NCBI RefSeq assembly: GCF_039621855.1 | Contig: NZ_CP155071.1 | Location: 2,108,001-2,172,000 of the forward strand | Length of the DNA stretch: 64,000 bases | Direction of reading: 5' to 3' | Source of the DNA: Erwinia sp. HDF1-3R | Lineage (GTDB): Bacteria; Pseudomonadota; Gammaproteobacteria; Enterobacterales; Enterobacteriaceae | In this document: positions 31,664-42,078 of the stretch, piece by piece | Layout: every line of letters starts with the position of its first letter | How positions within the stretch are numbered: position 1 is the stretch's first letter | Translations under genes and position numbers: made by a program | Notes under the pieces: generated by a model | What the model was told of the DNA's origin: nothing | The model's database searches: none | The model's input: only the letters and a program-made list of their open reading frames with translations

Positions 31664-34051
31664 ATGAAATTCAGTGAACTCTGGTTACGTGAGTGGGTTA
31701 ACCCGGCCATTGATAGCGCGGCACTGTCAGAACAAATTACCATGGCAGGTCTGGAAGTTGACGGCGTAGAGCCGGTAGCCGGCGTTTTCCACGGCGTGGT
31801 GGTGGGTGAGGTGGTCGAATGTGGCCAGCATCCTAATGCCGATAAGCTGCGCGTGACAAAAATTAACGTTGGCGGCGACCGTCTGCTGGATATCGTCTGC
31901 GGTGCCTCCAACTGTCGCCAGGGTCTGAAAGTGGCCGTGGCCACCGTGGGTGCGGTACTGCCTGGCGATTTCAAAATCAAAGCCGCGAAGCTTCGCGGCG
32001 AGCCTTCCGAAGGGATGCTGTGCTCCTTTTCTGAGCTGGGCATTTCCGTTGAACAGGATGGTATTATTGAGCTGCCGTTTGATGCCGTTCCAGGCACGGA
32101 TATCCGTGAATTCCTGCAGCTCGACGACAGCACCATTGAGATAAGCGTAACGCCTAACCGTGCCGACTGCCTGGGCATTATTGGCGTGGCGCGCGACGTG
32201 GCCGTGCTGAATAAAATGTCCCTCACTGAGCCTGACATTACGCCAGTAGCGGCAACCCTCCAGGAGAGCTTCCCCATCCGCGTGGATGCCCCGGATGCCT
32301 GCCCGCGCTATCTGGGCCGCGTGATCAAAGGGATCAACGTTAAGGCAGCCACCCCGCTGTGGATGCAGGAGAAGCTGCGCCGCTGCGGCATTCGCTCTAT
32401 TGATCCGGTTGTGGATATCACTAACTTCGTTCTGCTTGAGCTGGGCCAGCCAATGCATGCTTTCGATCTGGATCGCATCGAAAGCGGTATTGTGGTGCGC
32501 ATGGCGGAAGAGGGTGAGTCCCTGACGCTGCTTGACGGAACAGTGGCAAAACTGAACGCCGATACCTTAGTGATTGCCGATCATCAAAAAGCGCTGGCCA
32601 TGGCCGGGATATTCGGTGGCGAACACTCCGGCGTGAATGAAGAGACGACTAATGTGCTCTTTGAGTGTGCATTCTTCAGCCCGCTGTCGATTACCGGTCG
32701 CGCCCGTCGTCACGGATTGCACACCGATGCCTCTCATCGCTACGAACGCGGCGTTGATCCTCAGATGCAATATCGTGCGCTGGATCGGGCAACGCGCCTG
32801 CTGCTGGACATTTGCGGCGGTGAGGCTGGCCCGGTTATCGATGTGTCCAGCCCGGACAGCCTGCCCGCGCGTGCCCCGATTATGCTGCGCCGTGAAAAGC
32901 TGGATCGTTTGATTGGTCACGTGATTGCCGATGAGGCCGTGACCGATATTCTCCGTCGTCTGGGCTGTGACGTGAGCGTTGCCGCCGGTGAGTGGAAAGC
33001 GGTGCCGCCGTCATGGCGTTTCGATATGGAAATCGAAGAGGACCTGGTAGAAGAGGTCGCGCGCGTCTATGGCTACAACAATATTCCAGATGTGCCGGTG
33101 CAGGCAGGTCTGATCATGACCCGTCATAATGAAGCCAGCCTGTCGCTAAAACGTGTTAAGACGCTGCTGGTTGATAAAGGGTATCAGGAAGCGATTACCT
33201 ATAGCTTCGTCGACCCTAAGATCCAGGCACTACTGCATCCGGGTGTGGAACCGCTGATTCTGCCCAGCCCTATCTCCAGCGATATGTCGGCGATGCGCCT
33301 GTCACTGTGGACCGGCCTGCTGACGGCGGTGGTGAATAACCAGAATCGTCAACAGAGCCGCGTGCGTCTGTTTGAAAGCGGTCTGCGCTTTGTGCCTGAT
33401 ACAGCGGCACCTCTTGGCGTTCGTCAGGATGTTATGCTGGCGGGTGTGATCACCGGTACACGAAATGAAGAACACTGGGATCTGGCGCGTCAGGCGGTAG
33501 ACTTCTATGATTTGAAAGGTGATTTAGAGTCGGTTCTGGATTTAACGGGCAAAATGGACGACGTTCAGTTTCGTGCTGAAGCCACTCCAGCACTCCATCC
33601 GGGCCAGAGCGCGGCAATTTATTTGCACGATCAACGCATTGGTTATATCGGTGTGGTGCATCCGGAACTTGAACGGAAACTGGATCTTAACGGTCGTACC
33701 GTCCTGTTTGAGCTGAAGTGGGACAGGGTGGTAAACCGCGTCCTGCCTGACGCGAGCGAGATTTCACGCTTCCCGGCTAACCGCCGCGACATCGCCATTG
33801 TGGTGGCTGAAAGCGTCCCGGCAGCAGATGTTATTGATGTGTGTAAGAAAGTTGGCGTAAATCAGGTAGTTGGCGTAAACTTGTTTGACGTGTACCGCGG
33901 TAAGGGCGTTAAAGAAGGTTTTAAGAGCCTTGCTATCAGCCTGATATTGCAAGATACCGGCCGGACACTCGAAGAAGATGAGATTGCCGCTACCGTTTCA
34001 GGATGTGTAGAGGCACTGAAAGAGCGATTCCAAGCATCCTTGAGGGATTGA
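31664..34051 (+). CDS. pheT: Phenylalanyl-tRNA synthetase beta subunit
   Basis: A 795-residue subunit: [14 protein letters not shown] start, an EMAP-like tRNA-binding domain (about 40-150, [19 protein letters not shown]), the B3/B4 editing domain, the B5 domain, a catalytically dead class II core and the C-terminal anticodon-binding (FDX-ACB) domain from about 700. Length equals the E. coli protein. The stop lies 4 nt before ihfA. Confidence 0.97.
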   Translation: MKFSELWLREWVNPAIDSAALSEQITMAGLEVDGVEPVAGVFHGVVVGEVVECGQHPNADKLRVTKINVGGDRLLDIVCGASNCRQGLKVAVATVGAVLPGDFKIKAAKLRGEPSEGMLCSFSELGISVEQDGIIELPFDAVPGTDIREFLQLDDSTIEISVTPNRADCLGIIGVARDVAVLNKMSLTEPDITPVAATLQESFPIRVDAPDACPRYLGRVIKGINVKAATPLWMQEKLRRCGIRSIDPVVDITNFVLLELGQPMHAFDLDRIESGIVVRMAEEGESLTLLDGTVAKLNADTLVIADHQKALAMAGIFGGEHSGVNEETTNVLFECAFFSPLSITGRARRHGLHTDASHRYERGVDPQMQYRALDRATRLLLDICGGEAGPVIDVSSPDSLPARAPIMLRREKLDRLIGHVIADEAVTDILRRLGCDVSVAAGEWKAVPPSWRFDMEIEEDLVEEVARVYGYNNIPDVPVQAGLIMTRHNEASLSLKRVKTLLVDKGYQEAITYSFVDPKIQALLHPGVEPLILPSPISSDMSAMRLSLWTGLLTAVVNNQNRQQSRVRLFESGLRFVPDTAAPLGVRQDVMLAGVITGTRNEEHWDLARQAVDFYDLKGDLESVLDLTGKMDDVQFRAEATPALHPGQSAAIYLHDQRIGYIGVVHPELERKLDLNGRTVLFELKWDRVVNRVLPDASEISRFPANRRDIAIVVAESVPAADVIDVCKKVGVNQVVGVNLFDVYRGKGVKEGFKSLAISLILQDTGRTLEEDEIAATVSGCVEALKERFQASLRD

Positions 34052-34055
34052 ACCT

Positions 34056-34355
34056 ATGGCGCTTACAAAAGCTGAAATGTCCGAATACCTGTTTGAGAAG
34101 CTGGGGCTTAGCAAGCGGGATGCCAAAGAGCTGGTAGAGCTGTTTTTCGAAGAGGTACGCCGCGCTTTGGAAAATGGCGAACAGGTCAAACTGTCAGGTT
34201 TTGGCAACTTCGACCTTCGCGACAAAAATCAACGTCCAGGACGTAACCCTAAGACCGGTGAAGATATTCCAATTACGGCACGTCGGGTAGTGACTTTCCG
34301 CCCGGGGCAGAAGCTTAAAAGCCGGGTTGAGAACGCTTCGCCAAAAGAAGATTAA
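34056..34355 (+). CDS. ihfA: Integration host factor alpha subunit
   Basis: A 99-residue DNA-bending protein of the HU/IHF family, [20 protein letters not shown].., with the beta-arm and [18 protein letters not shown] around the DNA-intercalating proline. It heterodimerises with IhfB. Transcription is shared with pheT and, in E. coli, also from a promoter inside pheT. Confidence 0.97.
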   Translation: MALTKAEMSEYLFEKLGLSKRDAKELVELFFEEVRRALENGEQVKLSGFGNFDLRDKNQRPGRNPKTGEDIPITARRVVTFRPGQKLKSRVENASPKED

Positions 34356-34367
34356 TCCCTGCACTAT

Positions 34368-34395
34368 AAAAGGCCGCATTTATGCGGCCTTTTTC
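34368..34395 (+). terminator. Terminator after ihfA
   Basis: AAAAGGCCGCAT-TT-ATGCGGCCTTTTT, 12 nt after the ihfA stop. Confidence 0.92.
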
Positions 34396-34439
34396 ATTAT
34401 CAGCCACGAACTATTTTCTGCGGGTCCTGAATTACGCTG

Positions 34440-35423
34440 ATGACGTCGTTATCTCTACTGCGGGAACGTGCCAGACGGCACGATAGGCGCTGGCTGGGCG
34501 CGCTGGCCCTGATTGCTCTGCTGATGCTGATACTCAGCCTGTGCGCAGGTGACCGCTGGATTTTGCCTGACCGTTGGATGGATCCTGACGCCCGGCTGTT
34601 CGTCTGGCAGCTGCGTCTGCCACGCTCGCTGGCTGTGCTGCTGGTGGGGGCGTCGCTGGCAGCCACGGGGGCAGTGATGCAGGCTCTGTTTGACAATCCG
34701 CTGGCCGAGCCGGGGCTGCTGGGCGTCTCTAACGGTGCCGGTGTCGGCCTGGTGGTGGCAATGTTCGCCGGTGCCGACGGCATCTGGCAGCTTAGCGTTG
34801 CTGCGGTACTTGGGGCGTTAAGCGTTACGCTGATTCTGCTGCACCTGTCGCGTAAACAGCTCTCCAACAGTCGGTTACTGCTGGCGGGCGTTGCGCTGGG
34901 TATAATAGGGGGTGCAGCAATGACCTGGCTGGTCTGTTTCAGTACCAGTCTGGACCTGCGCCAGCTTATGTACTGGATGATGGGGGGCTTTAGCGGTATT
35001 GACTGGCGAAACGGCTGGCTGATGCTGGCACAGGTGCCGGTTTTGCTCTGGCTATGCTCGCGCTGGCAGGTGCTCAACCTGCTGGCGCTGGGCGAGATGT
35101 CTGCGCGCCAGCTGGGGTTGCCGCTGGTGCTCTGGCGTAACCTGCTGGTGGTCGCTATCGGCTGGCTAACCGGCACTGGCGTTGCGCTGGCCGGTGCTAT
35201 CGGCTTTATTGGTCTGGTCATACCGCATATCCTGCGCCTCAATGGCATCAGCAATTATCGTATTCTGCTTCCTGCCTGTGCGTTGGGTGGTGGTAGCGTA
35301 CTGCTGGCGGCAGATATCCTTGCTCGCCTGGCGCTTGCCTCCACAGAGCTTCCCGTTGGGGTGGTAACCGCTACGCTGGGCGCACCCCTATTTATCTGGC
35401 TACTATTGAGAAACCGTCCCTGA
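34440..35423 (+). CDS. btuC: Vitamin B12 ABC importer permease BtuC
   Basis: A 327-residue FecCD-family permease with about ten membrane segments. Markers: [42 protein letters not shown] in short family stretches, the coupling-helix region around [12 protein letters not shown] and the [16 protein letters not shown] loop that docks on the ATPase. It works with BtuD (36010) and periplasmic BtuF, which is not in the window. Family resemblance alone would also fit iron-siderophore permeases; the btuCED order settles it. Confidence 0.93.
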   Translation: MTSLSLLRERARRHDRRWLGALALIALLMLILSLCAGDRWILPDRWMDPDARLFVWQLRLPRSLAVLLVGASLAATGAVMQALFDNPLAEPGLLGVSNGAGVGLVVAMFAGADGIWQLSVAAVLGALSVTLILLHLSRKQLSNSRLLLAGVALGIIGGAAMTWLVCFSTSLDLRQLMYWMMGGFSGIDWRNGWLMLAQVPVLLWLCSRWQVLNLLALGEMSARQLGLPLVLWRNLLVVAIGWLTGTGVALAGAIGFIGLVIPHILRLNGISNYRILLPACALGGGSVLLAADILARLALASTELPVGVVTATLGAPLFIWLLLRNRP

Positions 35424-35463
35424 AATCAGGGCCTGAACCTTCCCACTTAAACAGGAAAAACTG

Positions 35464-36009
35464 ATGAGTATTTTCGACACAAAACTGACCACGCTGGATG
35501 GCGAACAGACCTCACTGGCGAAATGGCAGGGTAATGTACTGCTGATCGTCAATGTTGCCTCTAAATGCGGCCTGACCCCGCAGTACGAACAGCTGGAAAA
35601 CATTCATAAAGCCTGGCATGACAAGGGCTTCACGGTACTGGGCTTTCCCTGCAATGCGTTTCTGGGCCAGGAGCCGGGGAGTGATGATGAGATCAAAACG
35701 TTTTGCAGCACCACCTACGGCGTGACCTTTCCGATGTTCAGCAAAACGGAGGTCAACGGGCCCGATCGTCACCCGCTTTATCAGCAGCTGATCGCCGCCA
35801 AACCCGAGGCGGTTGAGCCGGAAAACAGCGGTCTTCTGGAGAAGTTAAGCAGCAAAGGGCAGGCACCCAAAGCCCCTGGCGATATCCTGTGGAACTTTGA
35901 GAAATTCCTGATTGGGCGTGATGGCACCATTGTGCAGCGTTTCGCACCGGATATGCAGCCAGAAGATCCCATCGTGATGGAGAGCATCAAGCTGGCGCTG
36001 GCAAAATAA
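35464..36009 (+). CDS. btuE: Glutathione/thioredoxin-type peroxidase BtuE
   Basis: A 181-residue glutathione-peroxidase-family enzyme. The peroxidatic Cys is in NVASKCGLTPQY, the catalytic Gln in NAFLGQEPG and the Trp-Asn in ILWNFEKFLI. It detoxifies hydroperoxides; despite its name it is not needed for B12 transport. It sits between btuC and btuD as in E. coli, ending directly at the btuD start. Confidence 0.95.
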   Translation: MSIFDTKLTTLDGEQTSLAKWQGNVLLIVNVASKCGLTPQYEQLENIHKAWHDKGFTVLGFPCNAFLGQEPGSDDEIKTFCSTTYGVTFPMFSKTEVNGPDRHPLYQQLIAAKPEAVEPENSGLLEKLSSKGQAPKAPGDILWNFEKFLIGRDGTIVQRFAPDMQPEDPIVMESIKLALAK

Positions 36010-36756
36010 GTGCTGCTTGAGTGCCAGGGCGTTGCGGTAGCGCAGCGCCTTGCTCCCTTTGATGCCGAGGTAGGGCAGGGGGAGCTGATCCATCTGCTGG
36101 GGCCAAACGGCGCAGGGAAGAGTACGCTGCTGGCCTGTCTGGCCGGACTGCTTCCCGCTCGTGGGCGGCTGATGCTGGCGGGCCGTCCGATAGGTGAATG
36201 GTCTCCCGCCGTGCTGGCGCGTCAGCGTGCCTGGCTTTCGCAGCAGCAGGCGCTTTCGGGCAGAATGCCGGTTTGGCATTATCTGAGCATGCACCAGTCC
36301 CACCCCCCCAGCCTGGAAGAACGAGACCGAACGCTACTTGCCCTGTGCCAGCGCTTTCAGCTGGAACAGAAGCTGGCCTCCCCGCTGAGCAACCTGTCCG
36401 GTGGCGAGTGGCAGCGGGTCAGGCTCGTGGCAATATTTGCGCAGATATCGCAGCCGGAAGGAAGGCTTTTGCTGCTTGACGAGCCAATGACCGGGCTTGA
36501 TCTTGCGCAGCAGGCCGTTCTGGACCGCTATCTGGCAGAGCGGGTGGCGGCGGGGCTGACGGCGGTGGTTAGCGGCCACGACATCAATCATACGCTGCAC
36601 CATGCCCAGCACGTCTGGCTGATGAAAGAGGGTAACATGATCTGCCAGGGTGAGGCGAAAGCGGTGCTTCAACCCGATCTGCTCAGCCAGATTTACCAGT
36701 TGCCTTTTCGTCGTCTGAAGGTTGAGAACCAGGAAATTCTCACCACATTCCTCTGA
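36010..36756 (+). CDS. btuD: Vitamin B12 ABC importer ATPase BtuD
   Basis: A 248-residue ABC ATPase: Walker A LGPNGAGKSTLL, Q-loop LSQQQ, signature LSGGEWQRVRL, Walker B LLLLDEPMTGLD and H-loop SGHDINHT. The start is a GTG immediately following the btuE stop, implying translational coupling. It pairs with BtuC to form BtuC2D2. Confidence 0.93.
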   Translation: MLLECQGVAVAQRLAPFDAEVGQGELIHLLGPNGAGKSTLLACLAGLLPARGRLMLAGRPIGEWSPAVLARQRAWLSQQQALSGRMPVWHYLSMHQSHPPSLEERDRTLLALCQRFQLEQKLASPLSNLSGGEWQRVRLVAIFAQISQPEGRLLLLDEPMTGLDLAQQAVLDRYLAERVAAGLTAVVSGHDINHTLHHAQHVWLMKEGNMICQGEAKAVLQPDLLSQIYQLPFRRLKVENQEILTTFL

Positions 36757-36830
36757 TTAACCTTAGAATGTTGCCTGCAATACCCTTTTGCGAGTAGAGT
36801 AAAAAACAACACCCTAAGGATCCCCGTCTG

Positions 36831-37289
36831 ATGCGCTTCTGGCTTCTGGTATTTATTCTCACCGTTGCGGGCTGTAGCCGCCATGCGCCTCCCCCGAACG
36901 GCCGACTTTCTGATTCGATTACCGTTATTGCACAACTCAACGAACAGCTGGGGCAGTGGCGTGGTGCGCCCTACCGCTATGGCGGTCTGGGACGCGGTGG
37001 CGTCGACTGTTCGGGTTTCGTCTATTTAACCTTTCGCGATCGCTTTGAACTTCAGCTGCCAAGGACAACGCGAGCGCAAACGGATATTGGTACGCGCATT
37101 GATAAAGACGATCTGCTGCCGGGCGATCTGGTGTTTTTCAAAACGGGGCGTGGGGAAAACGGCCTGCATGTTGGAATATACGATACGGATAACCAGTTTA
37201 TCCACGCCTCGACCAGCCAGGGGGTGATTCGTTCCTCGCTGGAAAATGTGTACTGGAAAAAGGTATTCTGGCAGGCGCGGCGTATTTAG
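36831..37289 (+). CDS. nlpC: NlpC/P60-family lipoprotein endopeptidase NlpC
   Basis: A 152-residue predicted peptidoglycan endopeptidase. The lipobox is LTVAGCSRH. The NlpC/P60 domain has the catalytic Cys in GVDCSGFVYLTF, the catalytic His in NGLHVGIY and a third polar residue in FIHAST. It lies downstream of btuD as in E. coli. The following 383 nt (37290-37672) are AT-rich and contain no gene I can support. Confidence 0.93.
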   Translation: MRFWLLVFILTVAGCSRHAPPPNGRLSDSITVIAQLNEQLGQWRGAPYRYGGLGRGGVDCSGFVYLTFRDRFELQLPRTTRAQTDIGTRIDKDDLLPGDLVFFKTGRGENGLHVGIYDTDNQFIHASTSQGVIRSSLENVYWKKVFWQARRI

Positions 37290-37672
37290 GTCGCCCATTT
37301 TTATAGCCTGCTAATAATTATAAGAAAAAGCCCATTTCTTCATCATTTGGTTTATGAGATGCTAATTAGCATAAACGCTAAGACTGCCGGGACTGAGGTG
37401 CAATTGGGCTTAAGTTGGCAATACTCCCGCCGTTTACTCAAATTTTAGTAAAGATGCTGTAAAGTAATCAGAGGACGAAGGATTTTTTGCGATATTATCT
37501 TTTTGACCAGGCACATATTTATCTGAGTTATGTGGTAGCGTAACGTTTTTTCCGGGCGTAAAGTCTCATTCCGGGTTAACGTGTAGAAACAACACTTTAT
37601 AATGGCACTGTTGATTGTCGTATTTCGTTGATATAGGATGCGCAGATTGCCACTTCATCATGGCTGAATAAA

Positions 37673-38413
37673 ATGAAAATCCATCTGGAAGCGGATTATA
37701 AAAGTTCCACCGCATTTTACCCGATCTATAGCTTTGCGGGTCAGCTTATCTCCGTTGAGCTAGTGACACACTTTTCTCACACCACAGCAAATGTTGCTAT
37801 TCCTCAGGATATGTTGCTGCCGCAGCTTGATAATGAACAACGGGTTTTACTGTTACAAAAACAAATAAACAGTATCGAAAAGCATCAGGATTTTTTCTGC
37901 CAGCACAATGTAAAGGCGACGCTAAATATCGACGCAACGCTCGCTGAAACAATACTTAAAAGTGAATTTCTCGCGCGAAAAATGGAGTCGATCGAATGGC
38001 TCGCCCTGGAGATTAATGAACGTTTTCCTGATTTAAGCCTGGGGAGAGAAAATCCTTCACTGCTGGCATTAAGTGAGCGTTTTGACTTAAGTCTGGAAAA
38101 TTACGGCGCGGGACGTTCCTCGTCGAAAGCCATTTACGACAACCTTTTCTTCAGAATAAAACTTGATAAGGGCTTTATTCAGCGGAATTTAAACCGACTC
38201 TCGTTTAAGCCGTTTATTAGCACCGTGCTGGAGCACATTAAGCCTCACTGCGAACAGGTGATAGTGCAGGGCATTGACAATGTATCAGGCCTGAAGAAAG
38301 TTAGCCGCTTTGATTTTGACGGCATACAGAGCCCTCTATTTTCACCGGTAGGTGAAGATTCCCTCTCTACTCTGATTGATCCCCCTGAGGGATTTGCGGA
38401 ATTATTGCATTAA
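37673..38413 (+). CDS. ydiV: Degenerate EAL-domain protein YdiV (RflP-like)
   Basis: A 246-residue EAL-fold protein in the ydiV position between nlpC and selO. The catalytic signature is broken: VEL replaces EAL in ISVELVT, and the DDFG[TS]G loop is replaced by LENYGAGRSSS. Cyclic-di-GMP hydrolysis is therefore unlikely. In E. coli and Salmonella YdiV instead binds FlhD4C2 and targets it to ClpXP, repressing flagella. Sequence divergence from E. coli YdiV is considerable, so the regulatory role is inferred from position and degeneracy. Confidence 0.75.
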   Translation: MKIHLEADYKSSTAFYPIYSFAGQLISVELVTHFSHTTANVAIPQDMLLPQLDNEQRVLLLQKQINSIEKHQDFFCQHNVKATLNIDATLAETILKSEFLARKMESIEWLALEINERFPDLSLGRENPSLLALSERFDLSLENYGAGRSSSKAIYDNLFFRIKLDKGFIQRNLNRLSFKPFISTVLEHIKPHCEQVIVQGIDNVSGLKKVSRFDFDGIQSPLFSPVGEDSLSTLIDPPEGFAELLH

Positions 38414-38646
38414 TAACCCTTCACTGACTCCGTGTTAAGCACCCCCGCGGAGGTTTATACTCATCAATCTGTAGGTTGCATGCCGATTGGCTTTTATCGC
38501 TCATTCCCGATACTGCCCAGAGTAAGCTCCCGGGAGGGCTTGCCGCATTGTGTCGTCATGCAATCCTCATTATGTTGAATATTGACAGAGCGTACTCAGG
38601 CGCGGCTGATAACGCAGCGTCGGGAGTGACGACCGAAGGTAACGCC

Positions 38647-40086
38647 ATGCAATTTACTAATACCTGGCATCAGGAGCTTGAGGGATTCTACACCGCCCTT
38701 AAACCCACGCCGTTAAAGAATCCACGGCTGCTGTATCACAGCCAGACACTGGCTGCCGATCTCGGCCTGGATGAAAGCTGGTTTGACGAGCAGCATGTTT
38801 CCCTCTGGAGTGGTGAAACGCTACTGGCGGGCATGCAGCCGCTGGCTCAGGTTTATAGCGGGCATCAGTTTGGCGTCTGGGCAGGGCAGCTTGGTGACGG
38901 GCGCGGCCTGCTGCTGGGGGAACAGCAGCTTGCTGATGGTCGCAAGGTAGACTGGCATCTGAAAGGTGCAGGACTGACTCCATATTCCCGTATGGGAGAT
39001 GGTCGGGCGGTTTTACGATCGTCACTGCGTGAGTTTCTGGCTTCGGAAGCGATGCACCACCTCGGTATTCCCACCTCCCGTGCGCTAACGGTGGTAACCA
39101 GCGACGAGCCGGTGTGGCGCGAGACGCAGGAACGCGGTGCCATGCTGCTGCGCGTGGCAGAAAGTCACGTGCGTTTCGGGCATTTCGAGCATTTTTTCTA
39201 TGCCCAACAGCCGGAAAAGGTTCGTCAGCTCGCTGACTATGTTATCCGTCATCACTGGCCGCAGTGGCAGCAGGAAAATGACCGCTATCTGCTCTGGTTT
39301 AGCGATGTCGTGAAGCGCACCGCGCGCCTTATCGCTCACTGGCAGAGCATTGGTTTCGCCCATGGGGTGATGAATACGGATAATATGTCCATTCTGGGTC
39401 TGACGCTGGACTACGGGCCCTATGGTTTCCTGGATGATTACCAGCCTGACTTTATCTGTAACCACTCCGATTATCAGGGGCGCTACAGTTTTGAAAACCA
39501 GCCGATGGTGGGGCTGTGGAATCTTAACCGATTGGCCCATGCGCTGTCGGGCCTGTTAACGACCGAACAGCTGAAGCTGGCGCTATCCGGATATGAAAAA
39601 GAACTGATGCGCTGCTGGGGCGAGCAGATGCGCGCGAAGCTGGGACTGATGACGGCGGATAAGGACGACAATAATATTTTGACCGGGCTGCTGTCGCTGA
39701 TGACGAAGGAGGCGAGTGATTATACTCTGACTTTCCGGCTACTGTGCGAGACCGAGCAGCAACAGTCTCACTCCCCGTTGCGCGATGAGTTTGTCGATCG
39801 GGAGGCTTTTGACAGCTGGTACAACATTTATCGTCAGCGTTTGCTGCAGGAAGGCGTGAGCGATGCGGAACGTCAGCAGAAGATGAAGCAGGCTAATCCG
39901 GCGATTATATTAAGAAATTATCTGGCGCAACAGGCGATAGAGCAGGCGGAGAAGGATGATATTAGCGTGCTGTCACGCTTGCACCGTGCGCTGAGCGATC
40001 CTTTCACCGACTCACCGGAGTTCACCGACCTGATGCGTCGACCACCTGACTGGGGCAAGAAGCTGGAAGTGAGCTGTTCCAGCTGA
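38647..40086 (+). CDS. selO: Protein adenylyltransferase SelO (YdiU)
   Basis: A 479-residue pseudokinase that AMPylates Ser/Thr/Tyr of redox proteins. N-terminal [21 protein letters not shown], then [18 protein letters not shown], the nucleotide Lys in [24 protein letters not shown] split across the lobe, and [30 protein letters not shown] with the metal-binding Asn/Asp. The family's usual C-terminal Cys pair is present as SCSS, i.e. CSS. The ATG at 38647 matches the family N-terminus (AAGG 7 nt upstream); a 57-residue upstream extension is not supported. Confidence 0.95.
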   Translation: MQFTNTWHQELEGFYTALKPTPLKNPRLLYHSQTLAADLGLDESWFDEQHVSLWSGETLLAGMQPLAQVYSGHQFGVWAGQLGDGRGLLLGEQQLADGRKVDWHLKGAGLTPYSRMGDGRAVLRSSLREFLASEAMHHLGIPTSRALTVVTSDEPVWRETQERGAMLLRVAESHVRFGHFEHFFYAQQPEKVRQLADYVIRHHWPQWQQENDRYLLWFSDVVKRTARLIAHWQSIGFAHGVMNTDNMSILGLTLDYGPYGFLDDYQPDFICNHSDYQGRYSFENQPMVGLWNLNRLAHALSGLLTTEQLKLALSGYEKELMRCWGEQMRAKLGLMTADKDDNNILTGLLSLMTKEASDYTLTFRLLCETEQQQSHSPLRDEFVDREAFDSWYNIYRQRLLQEGVSDAERQQKMKQANPAIILRNYLAQQAIEQAEKDDISVLSRLHRALSDPFTDSPEFTDLMRRPPDWGKKLEVSCSS

Positions 40087-40144
40087 GTGGTGCTTAGAGC
40101 CGTTGTTGCAGGTGTAGGCGGCAATATCTGCTGAGTCGGAGGGC

Positions 40145-40269
40145 AATCCCAGCGCTCTCTGGTTAGTTGTTTGCGCTTTAATACCTGCGATACCGGTGGA
40201 GAATCCCAGCGTTTGCCGGTTAGTTGTTTGGGCTGCCATCGCTGCGGTGTCGGTGGACAATCCCAGCGT
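40145..40269. repeat. 57-bp repeat, three anchors
   Basis: AATCCCAGCG recurs at 40145, 40202 and 40259, exactly 57 bp apart. The second and third intervals are alignable throughout (GGTTAGTTGTTTG start, GGTGGA near the end). It forms the entry to large unit 1. Confidence 0.7.
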
Positions 40270-40663
40270 TTGCCTGGCGTCCTCGCGCCACGCGTTGCGT
40301 GGTGCCTTTGGCTCCGACTCCAGGCCGGACGGCCCGGTCGCGAGCGGGCGTCCTGCCCGCCGCTCCCTGAGTGCAGCATCCCTGCTGCCCTCGCCTGGCC
40401 CTCCGTCCTCGCCGCAGCGCTGCGGGATGCCCGTCAACTGCAGGGATTGTCCACCTCCCGGGCTGCTGAGCTGCTTCGAGTAAAACCGTGTATCCTGCCT
40501 CAGGTATCTGTGCGAATTTTCCAGTTAAGCTCTGTGTGTGCAGGTATTCAAGCTGTTTTGATTTAACAACGTCGCTTTTTTCTGCCACCCCTGGCAGCCC
40601 TGCTATGTGGCTAAAGAGCCGCAGTAACCATTAGTTCTGGGGGCAATCCCTGCGTTTGCCGAT
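40221..40663 (-). repeat. Large repeat unit 1 (443 bp)
   Basis: Runs from TAGTTGTTTGGGCTGCCATC to the next copy of that sequence. Contains a series of hairpins: CCACGC/GCGTGG (about 40288), GCGGGC/GCCCGC (about 40344), GCAGCA/TGCTGC (about 40374) and the palindrome CCGCAGCGCTGCGG (about 40412). The rest includes an AT-richer tail ending ...AGCCGCAGTAACC. Confidence 0.8.
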
Positions 40664-41035
40664 TAGTTGTTTGGGCTGCCATCGCTGCGGTGTCGGTGGA
40701 CAATCCCAGCGTTTGCCTGGCGTCCTGCCCGCCGCTCCCTGAGTGCAGCATCCCTGCTGCCCTCGCCTGGCCCTCCGTCTGCGCCGCAGCGCTGCGGAAT
40801 GTCCGTCAACCGCAGGGATTGTCCTCCTCTCGGGCTTCTGCGTTGCTTCGAGTAAAACCGTTTATCCTGCCTCAGGTATCTGTGCGAATATTCCAGTTAA
40901 GCTCTGTGTGTGCAGGTATTTAAGCTGTTTTGATTTAACAACGTCGCTTTTTTCTGCCACCCCCGGCAGCCCTGCTATGCGGCTAAACAGCCGCAGTAAC
41001 CATTAGTTCTGGGGGCAATCCCTGAGTTTGCCGAT
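40664..41035 (-). repeat. Large repeat unit 2 (372 bp, internally deleted)
   Basis: Almost identical to unit 1 but 71 bp shorter. The missing piece lies exactly between two GGCGTCC heptamers of unit 1 (40276 and 40347), leaving one heptamer. The CCACGC hairpin and half of the GCGGGC hairpin are lost. Confidence 0.8.
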
Positions 41036-41300
41036 TAGTTGTTTGGGCTGCCATCGCTGCGGTGTCGGTGGACAATCCCAGCGGGTGCCGGGCGTCCTCG
41101 CGCCACGCTCCGCGTGGTGCCTTTGGCTCCGACTCCGGGCCGGACGGCCCGGTCGCGAGCGGGCATCCCTGCCCGCCGCTCCCTGAGTGCAGCATCCCTG
41201 CTGCCCTCGCCTGGCCCTCCGTCTGCGCCGCAGCGCTGCGGGATGCCCGTCAACCGCAGGGATTGTCCACCTCTCAGGCTGCTGAGCTGCTTTGAGTAAA
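41036..41300 (-). repeat. Large repeat unit 3 (partial)
   Basis: Carries the full hairpin series like unit 1, with loop changes (CCACGC-TCC-GCGTGG instead of -GTT-; GCGGGC-ATCCCT-GCCCGC). It diverges after GAGTAAAACCGTTTA near 41309, so the tail is missing. Confidence 0.75.
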
Positions 41301-41501
41301 ACCGTTTAGCTCTCCGCAGGTATCATCAGCACGACTTCCAGTTAAGCCCTAAAAACGCTCAGGCTTTGTAGCCCGCCCGGCCCACTGGCAGGTAATCCGG
41401 TAATGTGCTTTTGATAGCGCCTGCCCAGCCTATAGCGCTGAGTTTTTTGCAGAGTTCTCCCTCTTCCAAACCTGCCGAAAGAGTTTATGTTACCCCCGGA
41501 A

Positions 41502-41940
41502 CCGCTTTTATACGTAGCGAGCACAATGCGAAAGGAGCAGACGGGTGGGGGCCGGTGACAGGCAATCCGCAGCGCTGAACGAAGAGGCATCCATGCAAGG
41601 GGACCAGTTAAAGCTCCGAACCGCTTTTACTCGCAGCGAGCACAATGCGAAAGGAGCAGACGGGTGGGGGCCGGTGACAGGCGATCCACAGCGATGAACG
41701 AAGAGGCATCCATGCAAGGGGACCAGTTAAAGCTCCGAACCGCTCTTACCCGCAGCGAGCACATGCGATAGGAGCAGACGGGTGGGGGCCGGTGACAGGC
41801 GATCCACAGCGATGAACGAAGAGGCATCCATGCAAGGGGACCAGTTAAAGCTCCGAACCGCTCTTACCCGCAGCGAGCACATGCGATAGGAGCAGACGGG
41901 TGGGGGCCGGTGACAGGCAATCCACAGCGCTGAGCGCAGG
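41502..41940. repeat. 118-119-bp tandem repeat, four units
   Basis: AGCGAGCACA anchors at 41516, 41635, 41754 and 41872 give periods of 119, 119 and 118. Each unit carries GGAGCAGACGGGTGGGGGCC and GGCATCCATGCAAGGGGACC. The fourth unit is cut short and runs into the inverted relative of the large unit. Confidence 0.85.
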
Positions 41941-41944
41941 GAGG

Positions 41945-42078
41945 AAGACCCGGATGGGCCAGCAGGGATGCTGGCACAAGGGCATGCCGGGACAGGGACG
42001 TCCCGTCATGCCCGGTCCGAAAGGTCGACGAACGGAGCGAAGGAACCGCGCAACGCGCGGCGCGAGGACCGCCAGGCA
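41945..42078 (+). repeat. Diverged, inverted relative of the large repeat unit
   Basis: On the plus strand it reads CCAGCA-GGGA-TGCTGG, CGGGAC-AGGGAC-GTCCCG, then CCGCGC-AAC-GCGCGG followed by CGCGAGGAC. This is the order found on the minus strand of units 1 and 3. Stem positions differ by paired changes. Confidence 0.7.

Noticed and set aside
38476..38646. 57-codon N-terminal extension of selO.
   Set aside because: SelO proteins start at the MQFTNTW position; the extension has no family counterpart and no ribosome-binding site.
40012..41299. Several Arg/Pro/Gly-rich open frames on both strands in the large repeat units.
   Set aside because: They occur in all frames because the DNA is GC-rich, recur with the repeats, and lack start signals; not treated as genes.
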